Below are positions 46,299 to 55,380 of a stretch of 64,000 nt of DNA, piece by piece. Position 1 is the first letter of the stretch. Each line of letters opens with the position of its first letter. Source of the stretch: Winogradskyella sp. UBA3174 (GTDB lineage: Bacteria; Bacteroidota; Bacteroidia; Flavobacteriales; Flavobacteriaceae); the NCBI RefSeq assembly GCF_002364335.1, contig NZ_DEXW01000039.1, positions 25,858 to 89,857 on the forward strand, in the 5' to 3' direction. A program made the position numbers and the translations under genes. The notes beneath the pieces were generated by a model. The model was not told the DNA's origin. It saw nothing but the letters and a program-made list of their open reading frames with translations, and ran no database searches.

Positions 46299-47186
46299 AT
46301 GAAAAACATAGCAGTTATAGGTGCAGGTACAATGGGTAACGGAATTGCCCACACGTTTGCACAATCCGGATTTAAAGTTCAACTTATAGATATTAGTGAA
46401 GCTTCTCTAAAACGAGGTTTAGATACTATTGCTAAGAACTTAGATCGTATGGTCGCTAAAGAAAGAATCACTGAAGCAGAAAAAACCCAAACTTTAGAAA
46501 ACATAACGCTTCATACAGATATTAAAGAAGGTGTTGCAAAAGCAAGTTTAGTGGTTGAGGCGGCAACAGAAAATGTAGACTTAAAGTTGAACATATTTAA
46601 ACAACTCGATGAAGCATGTGGTGACGACACTATTTTGGCTACAAACACATCTTCGATATCAATTACTCAGATTGGTGCCGTAACATCGCGACCAGATAAA
46701 GTTATTGGTATGCACTTTATGAATCCTGTACCAATTATGAAATTAGTAGAAATCATTAGAGGTTATAATACTAGTGACGAAGTAACACGTATAATTATGG
46801 AACTATCTAAAACCTTAGGAAAAACACCTACTGAGGTTAATGATTATCCAGGCTTTGTTGCTAACCGTATATTAATGCCCATGATTAATGAATCTATTGA
46901 GACATTATATAATGGCGTAGCTGGTGTTGAAGAAATTGATACGGTTATGAAATTAGGAATGGCACACCCAATGGGACCATTACAATTGGCAGATTTTATT
47001 GGGTTAGATGTATGTTTATCTATTCTAAATGTAATGCATGATGGTTTTAAAAATCCAAAATATGCTCCTTGTCCATTATTAGTAAATATGGTTAGAGCTG
47101 GTAAACTTGGTATAAAATCTAAGGAAGGTTTTTATGACTATTCTGAAAGTCGTAAAGCTGAGCAAGTTTCTAAACAATTTTTATAG
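46299..47186 (+). CDS. 3-hydroxybutyryl-CoA dehydrogenase
   Basis: 295 residues. NAD-binding GAGTMGNGIAHTFAQSGF at 7-24, TNTSSISITQIG, catalytic HFMNPVP with Glu in VEIIRG, then PGFVANRILMPMINESIETL and GMAHPMGPLQLADFIGLDVC of the C-terminal domain. It oxidises 3-hydroxyacyl-CoA (short chain) in fatty acid or butanoate metabolism. Single-domain type (Hbd/PaaH), not a fused FadB. Second gene of the run. Confidence 0.93.
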   Translation: MKNIAVIGAGTMGNGIAHTFAQSGFKVQLIDISEASLKRGLDTIAKNLDRMVAKERITEAEKTQTLENITLHTDIKEGVAKASLVVEAATENVDLKLNIFKQLDEACGDDTILATNTSSISITQIGAVTSRPDKVIGMHFMNPVPIMKLVEIIRGYNTSDEVTRIIMELSKTLGKTPTEVNDYPGFVANRILMPMINESIETLYNGVAGVEEIDTVMKLGMAHPMGPLQLADFIGLDVCLSILNVMHDGFKNPKYAPCPLLVNMVRAGKLGIKSKEGFYDYSESRKAEQVSKQFL

Positions 47187-47248
47187 AACAAAGTGATTAG
47201 GAATTAGTAATAAGACACTAATGCCTTTTTTTACTAATTACTAATTTT

Positions 47249-48487
47249 ATGGCAGAAATAATTCCATTTAAAGCAGTAAGACCAACACGAGCTATTGTTG
47301 GTCTTGTTGCTGCACGCCCTTATCAAAGTTATACAGTAAATGAGCGTGAATCCCGTATGGATTACAATCCATTCAGTTTCTTACACATCGTTAATCCTGG
47401 TTATAAATACGATCAGGAGGTTACAGGCACCGAGCGCTACAATCTGGTTAAAAATCGTTATTTAGAATTTAAAGAAGATGGTATTTTTATCCAAGATGAA
47501 AAGCCTTCATTTTATGTTTATAAAATAGTGAATAGACTTGGACAAGCATTTAATGGCATAATAGCCGCTACAAGTGCTGAGGACTATGAAAAAGACATTA
47601 TTAAAAAACATGAAGACACCTTAGCTAAACGCGAAGAAACTTTTAAAAGCTATATACAAACTGTTGGTTTTAACGCGGAACCTGTACTTCTTACCTACCC
47701 TGACAACCCAATTATTTCTAAAATAATAGAAGAAGCTCAAAAGGGTTATGCTGAATTTGAATTTACCATGACCTATAGAGATACGCATTATTTATGGAAA
47801 ATAGATGATGAAGATACGATTGCAACCATACAAACCGAATTTAAAACTATGCAGACCATATATATAGCTGATGGTCATCATAGGTCTTCTTCTTCATATT
47901 TATTATATAAAGATGAAAAAGAAAAAAACTCAAAACATAATGGAAGTGAATCTTACAACTTCTTTATGTCTTACCTTATTCCTGAATCAAATTTGGTTAT
48001 ACAAGAATTTAACCGACTAATTAAAGATTTAAACGGACTAACCAAAGAAGTATTTTTAATTAAATTAGACGGTTTTTTTCGGATTGAAAATAGAGGTCTA
48101 ATGCCATATTCCCCATCTAAACCACATCATTTTAGCATGTATTTAGATGGGGAATTTTATTCTTTGTATTTACGTAAAACAAATTATGAGTTTAATACAT
48201 CTTTAGATGAACTTGATGCGCAATTACTTTACAAAACTATATTGAAACCAATTCTTGGAATTGAAGATTTAAGGACTGATAATAGAATTGAATACGTTAA
48301 TGGTAAGCACGAAATGATTACGATTAAAAGTAGTGTAGACAGTGGTAAGTTTAAAGTAGGGTTTGGTATGTGCCCAGCTACTATTACTCAAATGAAGCAG
48401 ATTGCAAATGAAGGTTTAAAAATGCCTCCTAAAAGCACTTATATATTACCAAAACTAAGAAGTGGAATAACCATTTACGAATACTAA
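47249..48487 (+). CDS. DUF1015-family protein
   Basis: 412 residues, cytoplasmic. The whole protein fits DUF1015: IIPFKAVRPT at the start, AARPYQSYTVNERESRMDYNP, YIADGHHRSSSSYLLYKDEK in the middle and GFGMCPATITQMKQIANEGLKMPPKSTYILPK at the end. Function unknown; the conserved GHHR suggests an enzyme or nucleotide-binding role, which is inference. It is 62 nt after the dehydrogenase gene. Confidence 0.92.
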   Translation: MAEIIPFKAVRPTRAIVGLVAARPYQSYTVNERESRMDYNPFSFLHIVNPGYKYDQEVTGTERYNLVKNRYLEFKEDGIFIQDEKPSFYVYKIVNRLGQAFNGIIAATSAEDYEKDIIKKHEDTLAKREETFKSYIQTVGFNAEPVLLTYPDNPIISKIIEEAQKGYAEFEFTMTYRDTHYLWKIDDEDTIATIQTEFKTMQTIYIADGHHRSSSSYLLYKDEKEKNSKHNGSESYNFFMSYLIPESNLVIQEFNRLIKDLNGLTKEVFLIKLDGFFRIENRGLMPYSPSKPHHFSMYLDGEFYSLYLRKTNYEFNTSLDELDAQLLYKTILKPILGIEDLRTDNRIEYVNGKHEMITIKSSVDSGKFKVGFGMCPATITQMKQIANEGLKMPPKSTYILPKLRSGITIYEY

Positions 48488-48496
48488 CACTTATAT

Positions 48497-48727
48497 ATGA
48501 AAAAACATTATTCTATTTTATTATTTATATTATTCATCAGCTTAGATGCTTTTGCACATACAGAAACAATTGGTATTAATAATACTGTAGTTAAAAGTGG
48601 TATTGGCCTTGGCAGTGTATTAGCTGTTGTCACATCTTGGGATAGAAACAAATCTATATTACTAGCTATTATTCACGGTGTTTTTAGTTGGTTATATGTT
48701 ATTTACTTTGCATTAACACAAAAATAA
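48497..48727 (+). CDS. Small membrane protein of unknown function
   Basis: 76 residues with a signal peptide or first helix (1-~21, DAFAH), a hydrophobic stretch GIGLGSVLAVVTSW and a C-terminal helix SILLAIIHGVFSWLYVIYFAL. No family is recognised. It lies 9 nt after DUF1015 and 3 nt before the YggS-type gene, so it is almost certainly translated as part of the run. Confidence 0.75.
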   Translation: MKKHYSILLFILFISLDAFAHTETIGINNTVVKSGIGLGSVLAVVTSWDRNKSILLAIIHGVFSWLYVIYFALTQK

Positions 48728-48730
48728 TTT

Positions 48731-49393
48731 ATGAGTATAAAAGAAAATCTTACAAAAATAAAATCTAGCTTACCAAAACATGTTTCACTAGTCGCAGTTT
48801 CTAAAACAAAACCTATTAGTGATTTAATGGAAGCTTACGATATAGGTCAGCGCATTTTTGGGGAAAACAAAATCCAAGAAATGGCAGGGAAGTTCACCGA
48901 AATGCCAAAAGATATTCAATGGCATATGATTGGTCATGTGCAGCGTAATAAAGTAAAATACATGGCCGAATTTGTAAACTTAATTCATGGTGTAGATAGT
49001 TTCAAATTATTAAACGAAATTAATAAGCAAGCTAAAAAACACAATCGAATAATTGATTGCTTACTTCAGATTAAGATCGCAGAAGAGGATAGTAAATTCG
49101 GGATGTCTAAAGAAGAGGCTACTTCACTACTCCAATCTGAGGAATTTTTAGCATTAGAGAATACAAATATCGTTGGACTTATGGGCATGGCTACTTTCAC
49201 AGAAGATATGACACAGGTTGAAAAAGAATTTAACTACTTAAAATCAACTTTTAAAGATCTCAAAACTCTTAACTCAAAACTCATAACCATTAGTATGGGA
49301 ATGAGCGGTGACTTCAATTTAGCAATTGATTGTGGAAGTACAATGATTCGTGTAGGAAGTAGTATCTTTGGAGCTCGAAATTATAATAATTAA
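48731..49393 (+). CDS. YggS/PROSC-type PLP-binding protein
   Basis: 220 residues. PLP-dependent alanine-racemase-like barrel with PLP Lys in VAVSKTKPISD (Lys26), FGENKIQEM, WHMIGHVQRNKVK, KFGMS, LMGMATFTED, SMGMSGDF and a C-terminal RVGSSIFGAR. It maintains pyridoxal-phosphate homeostasis; no racemase activity is expected. It precedes the exonuclease by 55 nt. Confidence 0.95.
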   Translation: MSIKENLTKIKSSLPKHVSLVAVSKTKPISDLMEAYDIGQRIFGENKIQEMAGKFTEMPKDIQWHMIGHVQRNKVKYMAEFVNLIHGVDSFKLLNEINKQAKKHNRIIDCLLQIKIAEEDSKFGMSKEEATSLLQSEEFLALENTNIVGLMGMATFTEDMTQVEKEFNYLKSTFKDLKTLNSKLITISMGMSGDFNLAIDCGSTMIRVGSSIFGARNYNN

Positions 49394-49448
49394 TTATAAG
49401 TCGTAAGCATTAATGTTACCTTCGACTTAATAATAAATATCTTAAACA

Positions 49449-50822
49449 ATTTACACAATACTAGACATAGAAACCACTGGTGGCAAATTTAACGAAGAAG
49501 GCATTACAGAAATTGCTATCTATCAGTTTGATGGACATAAAGTCACAGATCAATTTATTTCTTTAGTAAATCCCGAGCGAGAAATTCAGCCTTTTGTTGT
49601 TAATCTTACTGGTATTAATTCTAAAATGCTTAGAACCGCTCCTAAATTTTATGAGGTAGCAAAGCGCATTGTAGAAATTACGGAAGACTGTATTCTTGTT
49701 GCTCACAATGCAGATTTTGATTATAGAATTCTTAAAACAGAATTTAAACGTCTTGGTTTCCCTTTTAAACGCAAAACACTATGTACTGTAGAGCTATCTA
49801 AACAACTTATACCAGATATGGAATCTTACAGCTTGGGCAAACTAGCCAGAGCATTGGGTATTCCTGTAAGTGATAGACATCGCGCTAATGGAGATGCTAT
49901 GGCTACTGTAAAGCTGTTTAAAATGTTATTGCATAAAGATTTAGACAAAGTCATTATTAGAGCTGCTGTAAAATCAGAGCAGCAGTCTAAAATAGCACCA
50001 AAACTTACAGAAATAATTGAAGAATTACCAAGCGACACTGGTGTTTATTATATACACGATGCTAATGGTAATATAATTTATATTGGTAAAAGCAATAACA
50101 TTAGAAAACGCATTACGCAACATTTCACTAATACCAATTCCAAATCAAAAAAAATTCAACTACAAGTTGCAGCAGTAACTTATGAAAAAACAGGAAGCGA
50201 ATTAGTTGCGCTTTTAAAAGAAAATGAGGAGATTAAGACCAATAAGCCTATTCATAACCGTGCATTAAAGCGTAATATATTTTCACAAGGTTTATATAGT
50301 TTTATAGATGCAGATGGTTACCTAAATTTAAAAATTAGTCCACTTAAAAAAGACGAAAAGCCTATTACCACTTTTACAAATAGACAAGGTGCAATAGCCT
50401 TTATGAATAGAATGGTTGAGACTTATGAGTTATGTGAAAAATTTAGTGGTTTATCAAAATCTAAATCAGGTTGCTTTAGATATAGTATTAAAGAATGTCA
50501 TGGAGCTTGCATTAAAGAAGAAACTCCTTTAGACTATAATAAGCGTGCTCTTAATGTTATTGAACAAAACAGCTACCAAAACAGAGACATGATTCTTATA
50601 GATCGTGGCAGAGCTATAGATGAAAAAAGTGTCATTCTTATTGAAGGGGGAATATTTAAAGGTATTGGTTTTTTTAATTTAAATCATCAAATTAACAACA
50701 GAGATATACTGTCTAATCTAATTACTCCGATGGAAAATAATAGAGACACACAACATATTATACAAAGCTATATGAGACGAAACAAGAGACTTAAAATTGT
50801 TGAATTAAAAAATAATAAATGA
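49449..50822 (+). CDS. DnaQ-like exonuclease fused to GIY-YIG nuclease, with apparent ATT start
   Basis: 457 residues if translation begins at ATT 49449-49451. The codons TAC ACA ATA CTA follow at once, giving the family start YTILDIETTGGKFNEEG with DEDD motif-1 residues Asp6 and Glu8. An in-frame TAA lies two codons upstream and no ATG, GTG or TTG lies between. The next ATG (49626) would remove motif 1. The exonuclease domain (1-~175) ends with SVSDRHRANGDAMATVKL-type motif 3 (VSDRHRANGDAMATVKLFK). A GIY-YIG (UvrC/Cho-like) domain starts near 195 (TGVYYIHDANGNIIYIGKS). It probably acts in DNA repair. Confidence 0.85.
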   Translation: MYTILDIETTGGKFNEEGITEIAIYQFDGHKVTDQFISLVNPEREIQPFVVNLTGINSKMLRTAPKFYEVAKRIVEITEDCILVAHNADFDYRILKTEFKRLGFPFKRKTLCTVELSKQLIPDMESYSLGKLARALGIPVSDRHRANGDAMATVKLFKMLLHKDLDKVIIRAAVKSEQQSKIAPKLTEIIEELPSDTGVYYIHDANGNIIYIGKSNNIRKRITQHFTNTNSKSKKIQLQVAAVTYEKTGSELVALLKENEEIKTNKPIHNRALKRNIFSQGLYSFIDADGYLNLKISPLKKDEKPITTFTNRQGAIAFMNRMVETYELCEKFSGLSKSKSGCFRYSIKECHGACIKEETPLDYNKRALNVIEQNSYQNRDMILIDRGRAIDEKSVILIEGGIFKGIGFFNLNHQINNRDILSNLITPMENNRDTQHIIQSYMRRNKRLKIVELKNNK

Positions 50823-52765
50823 AAATAAAATTAACCCTATTTACACTTATCATTCCCTTTTTAGTTTTTTCTCAAGGTTTTAATCCAGGAATGCCTGTTT
50901 CAAAAAGCGATTTAGAACTAACTTCTTATGCCAAAGATTCAACAGCAAGTGCGGTTGTTATATATGATTATGGCAATAGTTTTATTGATAAAGAAACATT
51001 TTGGCTTAGAGTGCAAATGCAACAAAAGATAAAAATATTAAGAACAGAAGGTATAGAAAGAGGTGAATTTGAAATAAAACTCTATAAAGGAAAATCTTCA
51101 AAAGAAAAAATTCTAAATATTAGAGGGACAACTTACAATTTAGAGAACGACAATATTGTGAAAACAAAAATGGACTCTAAAGCTGTTTTTGAAGAGGAAA
51201 ATGAAGATTATACACTCGTAAAATTTATTTTACCTAATGTAAAAGTTGGAAGTGTTATTACTGTGAGTTACGAAACCCAATCTCGTTTTATGTCAAAGTT
51301 TCAACCGTGGTATTTTCAAGGTCCAGATCCCGTAATTTATAGTGAATATAATACAAGTATTCCTGGTAATTATGAATACAACATAAAACTGGTAGGATCA
51401 ATCCCCCTTGAAACTCATGATACACACATTGAAAAAAATTGTATTATAATAAATGGGGATGTAGGTGCCGATTGTTCTGAAGCAAAATATGTAATGAAGG
51501 ATGTACCTGCATATAAGCCTGAAGGGTTTACAACCACTGCTTTAAACTATACTGCTAGAATAGAATACGAATTAAGTGTAATACAAGGTTTTGATGGCAG
51601 CATTGATAAACTAACCAAAACTTGGAAAATTGTTGACAAAGAACTTAATACAAACTCGGACTTTGGCAAGCAATTAAGCAAAAAAAGTCTTGCAAAAAAT
51701 GTTTTACCAAAAAGTATCACATCGCTTGATGAAGACTTAGATAAAGCAAAAGCTATACATCAATTCATACTCGATAATTACAAATGGAATGGTAAATCTG
51801 AACGCTATGATGTTTCAGTAAAAACTTTGAATAAGGAAAAAACTGGTAGTACTTTTGAAATTAACTTATTGTTAGAAAATCTACTAACAAATGAAGGGTT
51901 TAAAGTATTTCCTATATTAATGTCTACACGTGCCAATGGCTTAGCAACAAAAATATACCCTGTACTCACGGATTTTAATTACGTTATTTTAAAAACTACA
52001 ATAGGTGACAAAGATTATTTCTTAGATGCAACTGATCCTTATTTATCATTTGGTGAATTACCTTTTAAATGCCTCAACCAATATGGTAGATTAATTGACT
52101 TTGAAGATGGCAGCTATTGGCAAAATATAACAGTTTCTGAGAATTCATTAAGACAACATAAAGTATTAATAGACACTTTTGAGAACGACATGTTTAAAGG
52201 TGAAATAGAAAGCAAATTCACTGGATATCATTCGCACAATCTCAAACGTAGTTTTAATGAAAATAGTGAAAGTTATAAAGAGAAGAAAGCGAATAACTAT
52301 TCCGATTTTGAGATAGATGAACATGAGGTTGTAGATTTTAATAAAAACAAGTACGAATTTAACGAGAAAATCAAACTATCTCTTGAGCCTGAATATTTAG
52401 GTAATAAAATATATTTGAATCCATTTTTGATAAAGTTTTTTACCGAAAACCCTTTTAAGCTTCAGCAAAGAACTTACCCAATAGACTTTGGTTATAAAGA
52501 TACTTACTCCTATATACTACTTATAGATATAAAGGATAATCTGAAAATAATTGAGACTCCACAAGATTTTACTTATAGATTACCTGATAAATCAGGTAGT
52601 TTTATATTTAACACAAAACTTCAAGACAATCAACTCACATTGCACTTTAAAGTTAATTTTGATAAAGCCATTTATGATCCAAAATTTTATCAGAGTTTGA
52701 AAAATTTCATGAATAAGATAGTAGAAACACAAAAAAATACAGTTATAGTATTCGAAAAGCAATAG
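50819..52765 (+). CDS. Exported DUF3857 / transglutaminase-like protein
   Basis: 648 residues, signal peptide 1-~20 (LVFSQ). DUF3857 domain (~55-230) is followed by a transglutaminase-like core (~290-430: AIHQFILDNYKWNGKSERYD, FKVFPILMSTRANG, DYFLDATDPYL). The usual catalytic Cys is Ser/Thr here (KTGSTFEIN) and the expected His is replaced at FNYVIL, so it is probably non-catalytic. Its ATG overlaps the previous stop by 4 nt. Periplasmic; role unknown. Confidence 0.85.
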   Translation: MKIKLTLFTLIIPFLVFSQGFNPGMPVSKSDLELTSYAKDSTASAVVIYDYGNSFIDKETFWLRVQMQQKIKILRTEGIERGEFEIKLYKGKSSKEKILNIRGTTYNLENDNIVKTKMDSKAVFEEENEDYTLVKFILPNVKVGSVITVSYETQSRFMSKFQPWYFQGPDPVIYSEYNTSIPGNYEYNIKLVGSIPLETHDTHIEKNCIIINGDVGADCSEAKYVMKDVPAYKPEGFTTTALNYTARIEYELSVIQGFDGSIDKLTKTWKIVDKELNTNSDFGKQLSKKSLAKNVLPKSITSLDEDLDKAKAIHQFILDNYKWNGKSERYDVSVKTLNKEKTGSTFEINLLLENLLTNEGFKVFPILMSTRANGLATKIYPVLTDFNYVILKTTIGDKDYFLDATDPYLSFGELPFKCLNQYGRLIDFEDGSYWQNITVSENSLRQHKVLIDTFENDMFKGEIESKFTGYHSHNLKRSFNENSESYKEKKANNYSDFEIDEHEVVDFNKNKYEFNEKIKLSLEPEYLGNKIYLNPFLIKFFTENPFKLQQRTYPIDFGYKDTYSYILLIDIKDNLKIIETPQDFTYRLPDKSGSFIFNTKLQDNQLTLHFKVNFDKAIYDPKFYQSLKNFMNKIVETQKNTVIVFEKQ

Positions 52766-52789
52766 TTTTACTTTTTGTACATTTAAAAC

Positions 52790-53680
52790 ATGGAATCGAA
52801 TAATAAACATACCTGGAAAACTAAACTTCATGAAATTATTTATGAAGCAGATACACCTATTGGGAAAGTATTTGACGTTCTATTATTAGTCTTTATTTTA
52901 CTAAGTATTGTTTTAGTAATGCTAGAAAGTGTTAATAGTATAGACAAAAAATACCATGAACTCTTATATATTGGTGAATGGGTTGTTACAATATTATTCT
53001 CGCTAGAATACATTTTAAGAATCGTTAGTGTTAAAAAACCACTAAAATACATTTTTAGCTTTTTTGGCATTATAGATTTTCTTTCTACTATACCAATGTA
53101 TTTAGCCTTCTTTTTTGCAGGTTCACAAGCTTTAGTAACCTTAAGAGCCTTAAGATTACTCAGAGTTTTTAGAATTTTAAAATTAGCGCGTTATTTAGGA
53201 GCATCAAATCAATTAAAGGATTCTATTATTGCAAGTCGTCTAAAAATCATGGTTTTCCTATTTGCAATAATGATTTCCTCAGTTATTTTCGGAACTATTA
53301 TGTATTTAGTTGAAGGTGAGGCCAACGGTTTTGATAACATCCCAAAAAGTGTCTATTGGTGTGTTGTAACGCTGACTACTGTAGGGTTTGGAGATATTGC
53401 ACCACAAACAGCCTTAGGACAATTAATAACAACTTTCATCATGATTTTAGGTTACGGAATCATAGCCGTACCAACGGGAATAGTATCTGCTGAGTATGTT
53501 AGAAGTAGCCAAAAAGCTGATAAAGAAAATGAGGATTTAAAGAATGAAAATCTTAATAAGCAGGTTGATAGTAATATTGCAATTCATCTTAATTCTCAAC
53601 ATTGTGACAATTGCAATGTTTCAAACCACAGAGATAATTCAGATTTCTGCTATAATTGCGGCCATCAACTCCATCATTAA
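52790..53680 (+). CDS. Voltage-gated potassium channel with C-terminal zinc ribbon
   Basis: 296 residues. Six transmembrane helices (S1 ~28-48 to S6 ~208-230), S4 with regularly spaced Arg (LRALRLLRVFRILKLAR, ~118-134) and the selectivity filter TVGFGD at 197-202. A cytoplasmic tail with a short coiled coil (~240-265) ends in CDNC and CYNCG (Cys272, 275, 287, 290), a probable zinc ribbon. It moves K+ across the inner membrane; the zinc ribbon could aid assembly or sensing, which is inference. It is 24 nt after the DUF3857 gene and 15 nt before miaA. Confidence 0.9.
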   Translation: MESNNKHTWKTKLHEIIYEADTPIGKVFDVLLLVFILLSIVLVMLESVNSIDKKYHELLYIGEWVVTILFSLEYILRIVSVKKPLKYIFSFFGIIDFLSTIPMYLAFFFAGSQALVTLRALRLLRVFRILKLARYLGASNQLKDSIIASRLKIMVFLFAIMISSVIFGTIMYLVEGEANGFDNIPKSVYWCVVTLTTVGFGDIAPQTALGQLITTFIMILGYGIIAVPTGIVSAEYVRSSQKADKENEDLKNENLNKQVDSNIAIHLNSQHCDNCNVSNHRDNSDFCYNCGHQLHH

Positions 53681-53695
53681 AGCGTAGATTTATTA

Positions 53696-54628
53696 ATGGA
53701 TAAGATATCCCCAAATTATGTAATCGCAATTGTAGGACCAACAGCAATTGGCAAAACCACATTAAGTATAAAATTGGCGAAGCATTTTAATTCTGAAATT
53801 GTATCTGCCGACTCGCGTCAGTTCTATAAAGAAATGTCTATTGGTACAGCAATACCTTCTGAAGAAGAACTCACTAGTGCTCCACATCATTTTATTCAGC
53901 ATAAATCAATTCAAGATCATTTTAATGTTGGTGATTTTGAACGTGTTTCAATTTCTAAAATAAAAGAGCTACATCAAAAAAGTTCTGTCGTAGTTATGGT
54001 TGGTGGTTCTGGCTTATATGTAAAAGCTCTCACTAAAGGCTTAGATTATTTTCCTGAGGTTGATCCGAATATTAGAACCCAACTCAATAAAAAAATCGAA
54101 GACGAAGGCCTAAATACACTACAAGAGCAGCTTAAGAATTTAGATTTTGAAGGTTATAAAACCATTGCGATAGATAATCCACAACGCGTTATTAGAGCCT
54201 TAGAGATTTGTATTGGCACTGGTAAGCCATATTCATCTTTTCTCACAAATCCTGAAAAAAAACGTCCATTCAAAACCATAACTATTGGTTTGGAGGCAGA
54301 AAGACCTGTTATATATGATAGAATTAACCAGCGTGTAGATATAATGCTTGAGAATGGATTACTTGAAGAGGCCAAGAGTTTGTATAAGTATAAAGATTTA
54401 AATGCACTAAATACAGTCGGTTATAAAGAGCTCTTTAAATATTTTAATGATGAGTACACCTTAGATTTCGCCATTTCTGAAATAAAAAAAAACACAAGAC
54501 GATTTGCAAAACGTCAGTTAACTTGGTTTAGAAAAGACACCTCTATTAAATGGTTTAATTATAAATGTGACACTAGTGACATCGTAAACTTTATAGAAAA
54601 AGTAATAAAAAAAAATCCAACTAATTAA
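53696..54628 (+). CDS. miaA: tRNA dimethylallyltransferase
   Basis: 310 residues. P-loop GPTAIGKTTL (14-23), SADSRQFYKEMSIGTA, HHFIQHKSIQDHFNVGDFE, MVGGSGLYVKALTKGLD and TVGYKELF near 240, with KRQLTWFRKD at the C-terminus. It adds the dimethylallyl group to A37 of tRNAs that read UNN codons. Last gene of the run; the terminator stem begins inside its final codons. Confidence 0.97.
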   Translation: MDKISPNYVIAIVGPTAIGKTTLSIKLAKHFNSEIVSADSRQFYKEMSIGTAIPSEEELTSAPHHFIQHKSIQDHFNVGDFERVSISKIKELHQKSSVVVMVGGSGLYVKALTKGLDYFPEVDPNIRTQLNKKIEDEGLNTLQEQLKNLDFEGYKTIAIDNPQRVIRALEICIGTGKPYSSFLTNPEKKRPFKTITIGLEAERPVIYDRINQRVDIMLENGLLEEAKSLYKYKDLNALNTVGYKELFKYFNDEYTLDFAISEIKKNTRRFAKRQLTWFRKDTSIKWFNYKCDTSDIVNFIEKVIKKNPTN

Positions 54629-54639
54629 AGTTGGATTTT
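54613..54639. terminator. Bidirectional terminator
   Basis: A 9-bp perfect stem (54613-54621 with 54630-54638), an 8-nt loop containing the miaA stop codon and flanking A and T runs. It serves miaA and, from the other side, the response-regulator gene. Confidence 0.8.
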
Positions 54640-54663
54640 ACATTAATATCATTAAGTAATTAA

Positions 54664-55371
54664 TTACTTATTGTTTATCACTAGTCTAAAACCTTCACCA
54701 TGTATATTCAAAATTTCTACTTCCGGGTCTGGTTTTAAATACTTACGTAGCTTGGCTATATAAACATCCATACTACGAGATGTAAAATAATTATCATCTC
54801 TCCAAATTTTAGTCAATGCAAGCTCTCTAGGCATTAAATCATTTTCATGCAAAGCTAAAAGACGTAATAATTCGTTCTCTTTAGGAGATAATTTTGACGG
54901 ATCACCACCATCAAATTTTAAAAAACGTAGTTTAGAATTTAATTCGAAACGACCAATTGTAAATTCAAATTGTTTACTATCTGCTAATGTATCTGTAGCT
55001 TTACGCTGTATTATAGCTTTAATCTTCATTAAAAGAACTTCACTATCAAATGGCTTATTCAGATAATCGTCAGCACCAACTTTGTAACCTTTAAGGACAT
55101 CTTCTTTCATGGCTTTAGCCGTTAAAAAAACGATTGGCACATCGGTATTTTTTTCTCTTATTTCCTTCGCTAATGTAAACCCGTCTTTATAAGGCATCAT
55201 TACATCTAAAATACAAAGGTCATAATCGTCTTTTTTGAACTTCTCAAAACCTTCCATTCCATTCTTGGCATGGACAACGTCATAATCGTTCATCATTAAA
55301 TAATCTTTTAAAACGGTTCCAAAATTGGGATCATCTTCTACCAAAAGAATTTTTTTGTTTTGTTCTTCCAT
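54664..55371 (-). CDS. OmpR/PhoB-type response regulator
   Basis: 235 residues. Receiver domain 1-~120 with Asp13/Asp14, phosphoacceptor Asp56 (CILDVMMPYKDG), Thr84 and Lys106 (LNKPF). Winged-helix DNA-binding domain ~132-235 (LSPKENELLRLLALHEN, SRSMDVYIAKLRKYL, GEGFRLV). It resembles RprY of Bacteroides, but the orthology is not proven. It follows the kinase by 9 nt and is followed by a terminator. Confidence 0.94.
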   Translation of the reverse strand: MEEQNKKILLVEDDPNFGTVLKDYLMMNDYDVVHAKNGMEGFEKFKKDDYDLCILDVMMPYKDGFTLAKEIREKNTDVPIVFLTAKAMKEDVLKGYKVGADDYLNKPFDSEVLLMKIKAIIQRKATDTLADSKQFEFTIGRFELNSKLRFLKFDGGDPSKLSPKENELLRLLALHENDLMPRELALTKIWRDDNYFTSRSMDVYIAKLRKYLKPDPEVEILNIHGEGFRLVINNK

Positions 55372-55380
55372 AATTCGTTT

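Noticed and set aside
47203..47245. ATTAGTAAT / ATTACTAAT inverted repeat between two genes of the plus-strand run
   Set aside because: AT-only 9-bp arms with a long loop and no downstream T run; poor terminator and no known operator.
49626..49628. ATG as start of the exonuclease gene
   Set aside because: It would remove DEDD motif 1 (DIET), which is intact upstream in the same frame.
52769..52777. TACTTTTTG before the potassium channel as a promoter
   Set aside because: One base too long for TAnnTTTG, and the gene is only 24 nt downstream of the previous gene.
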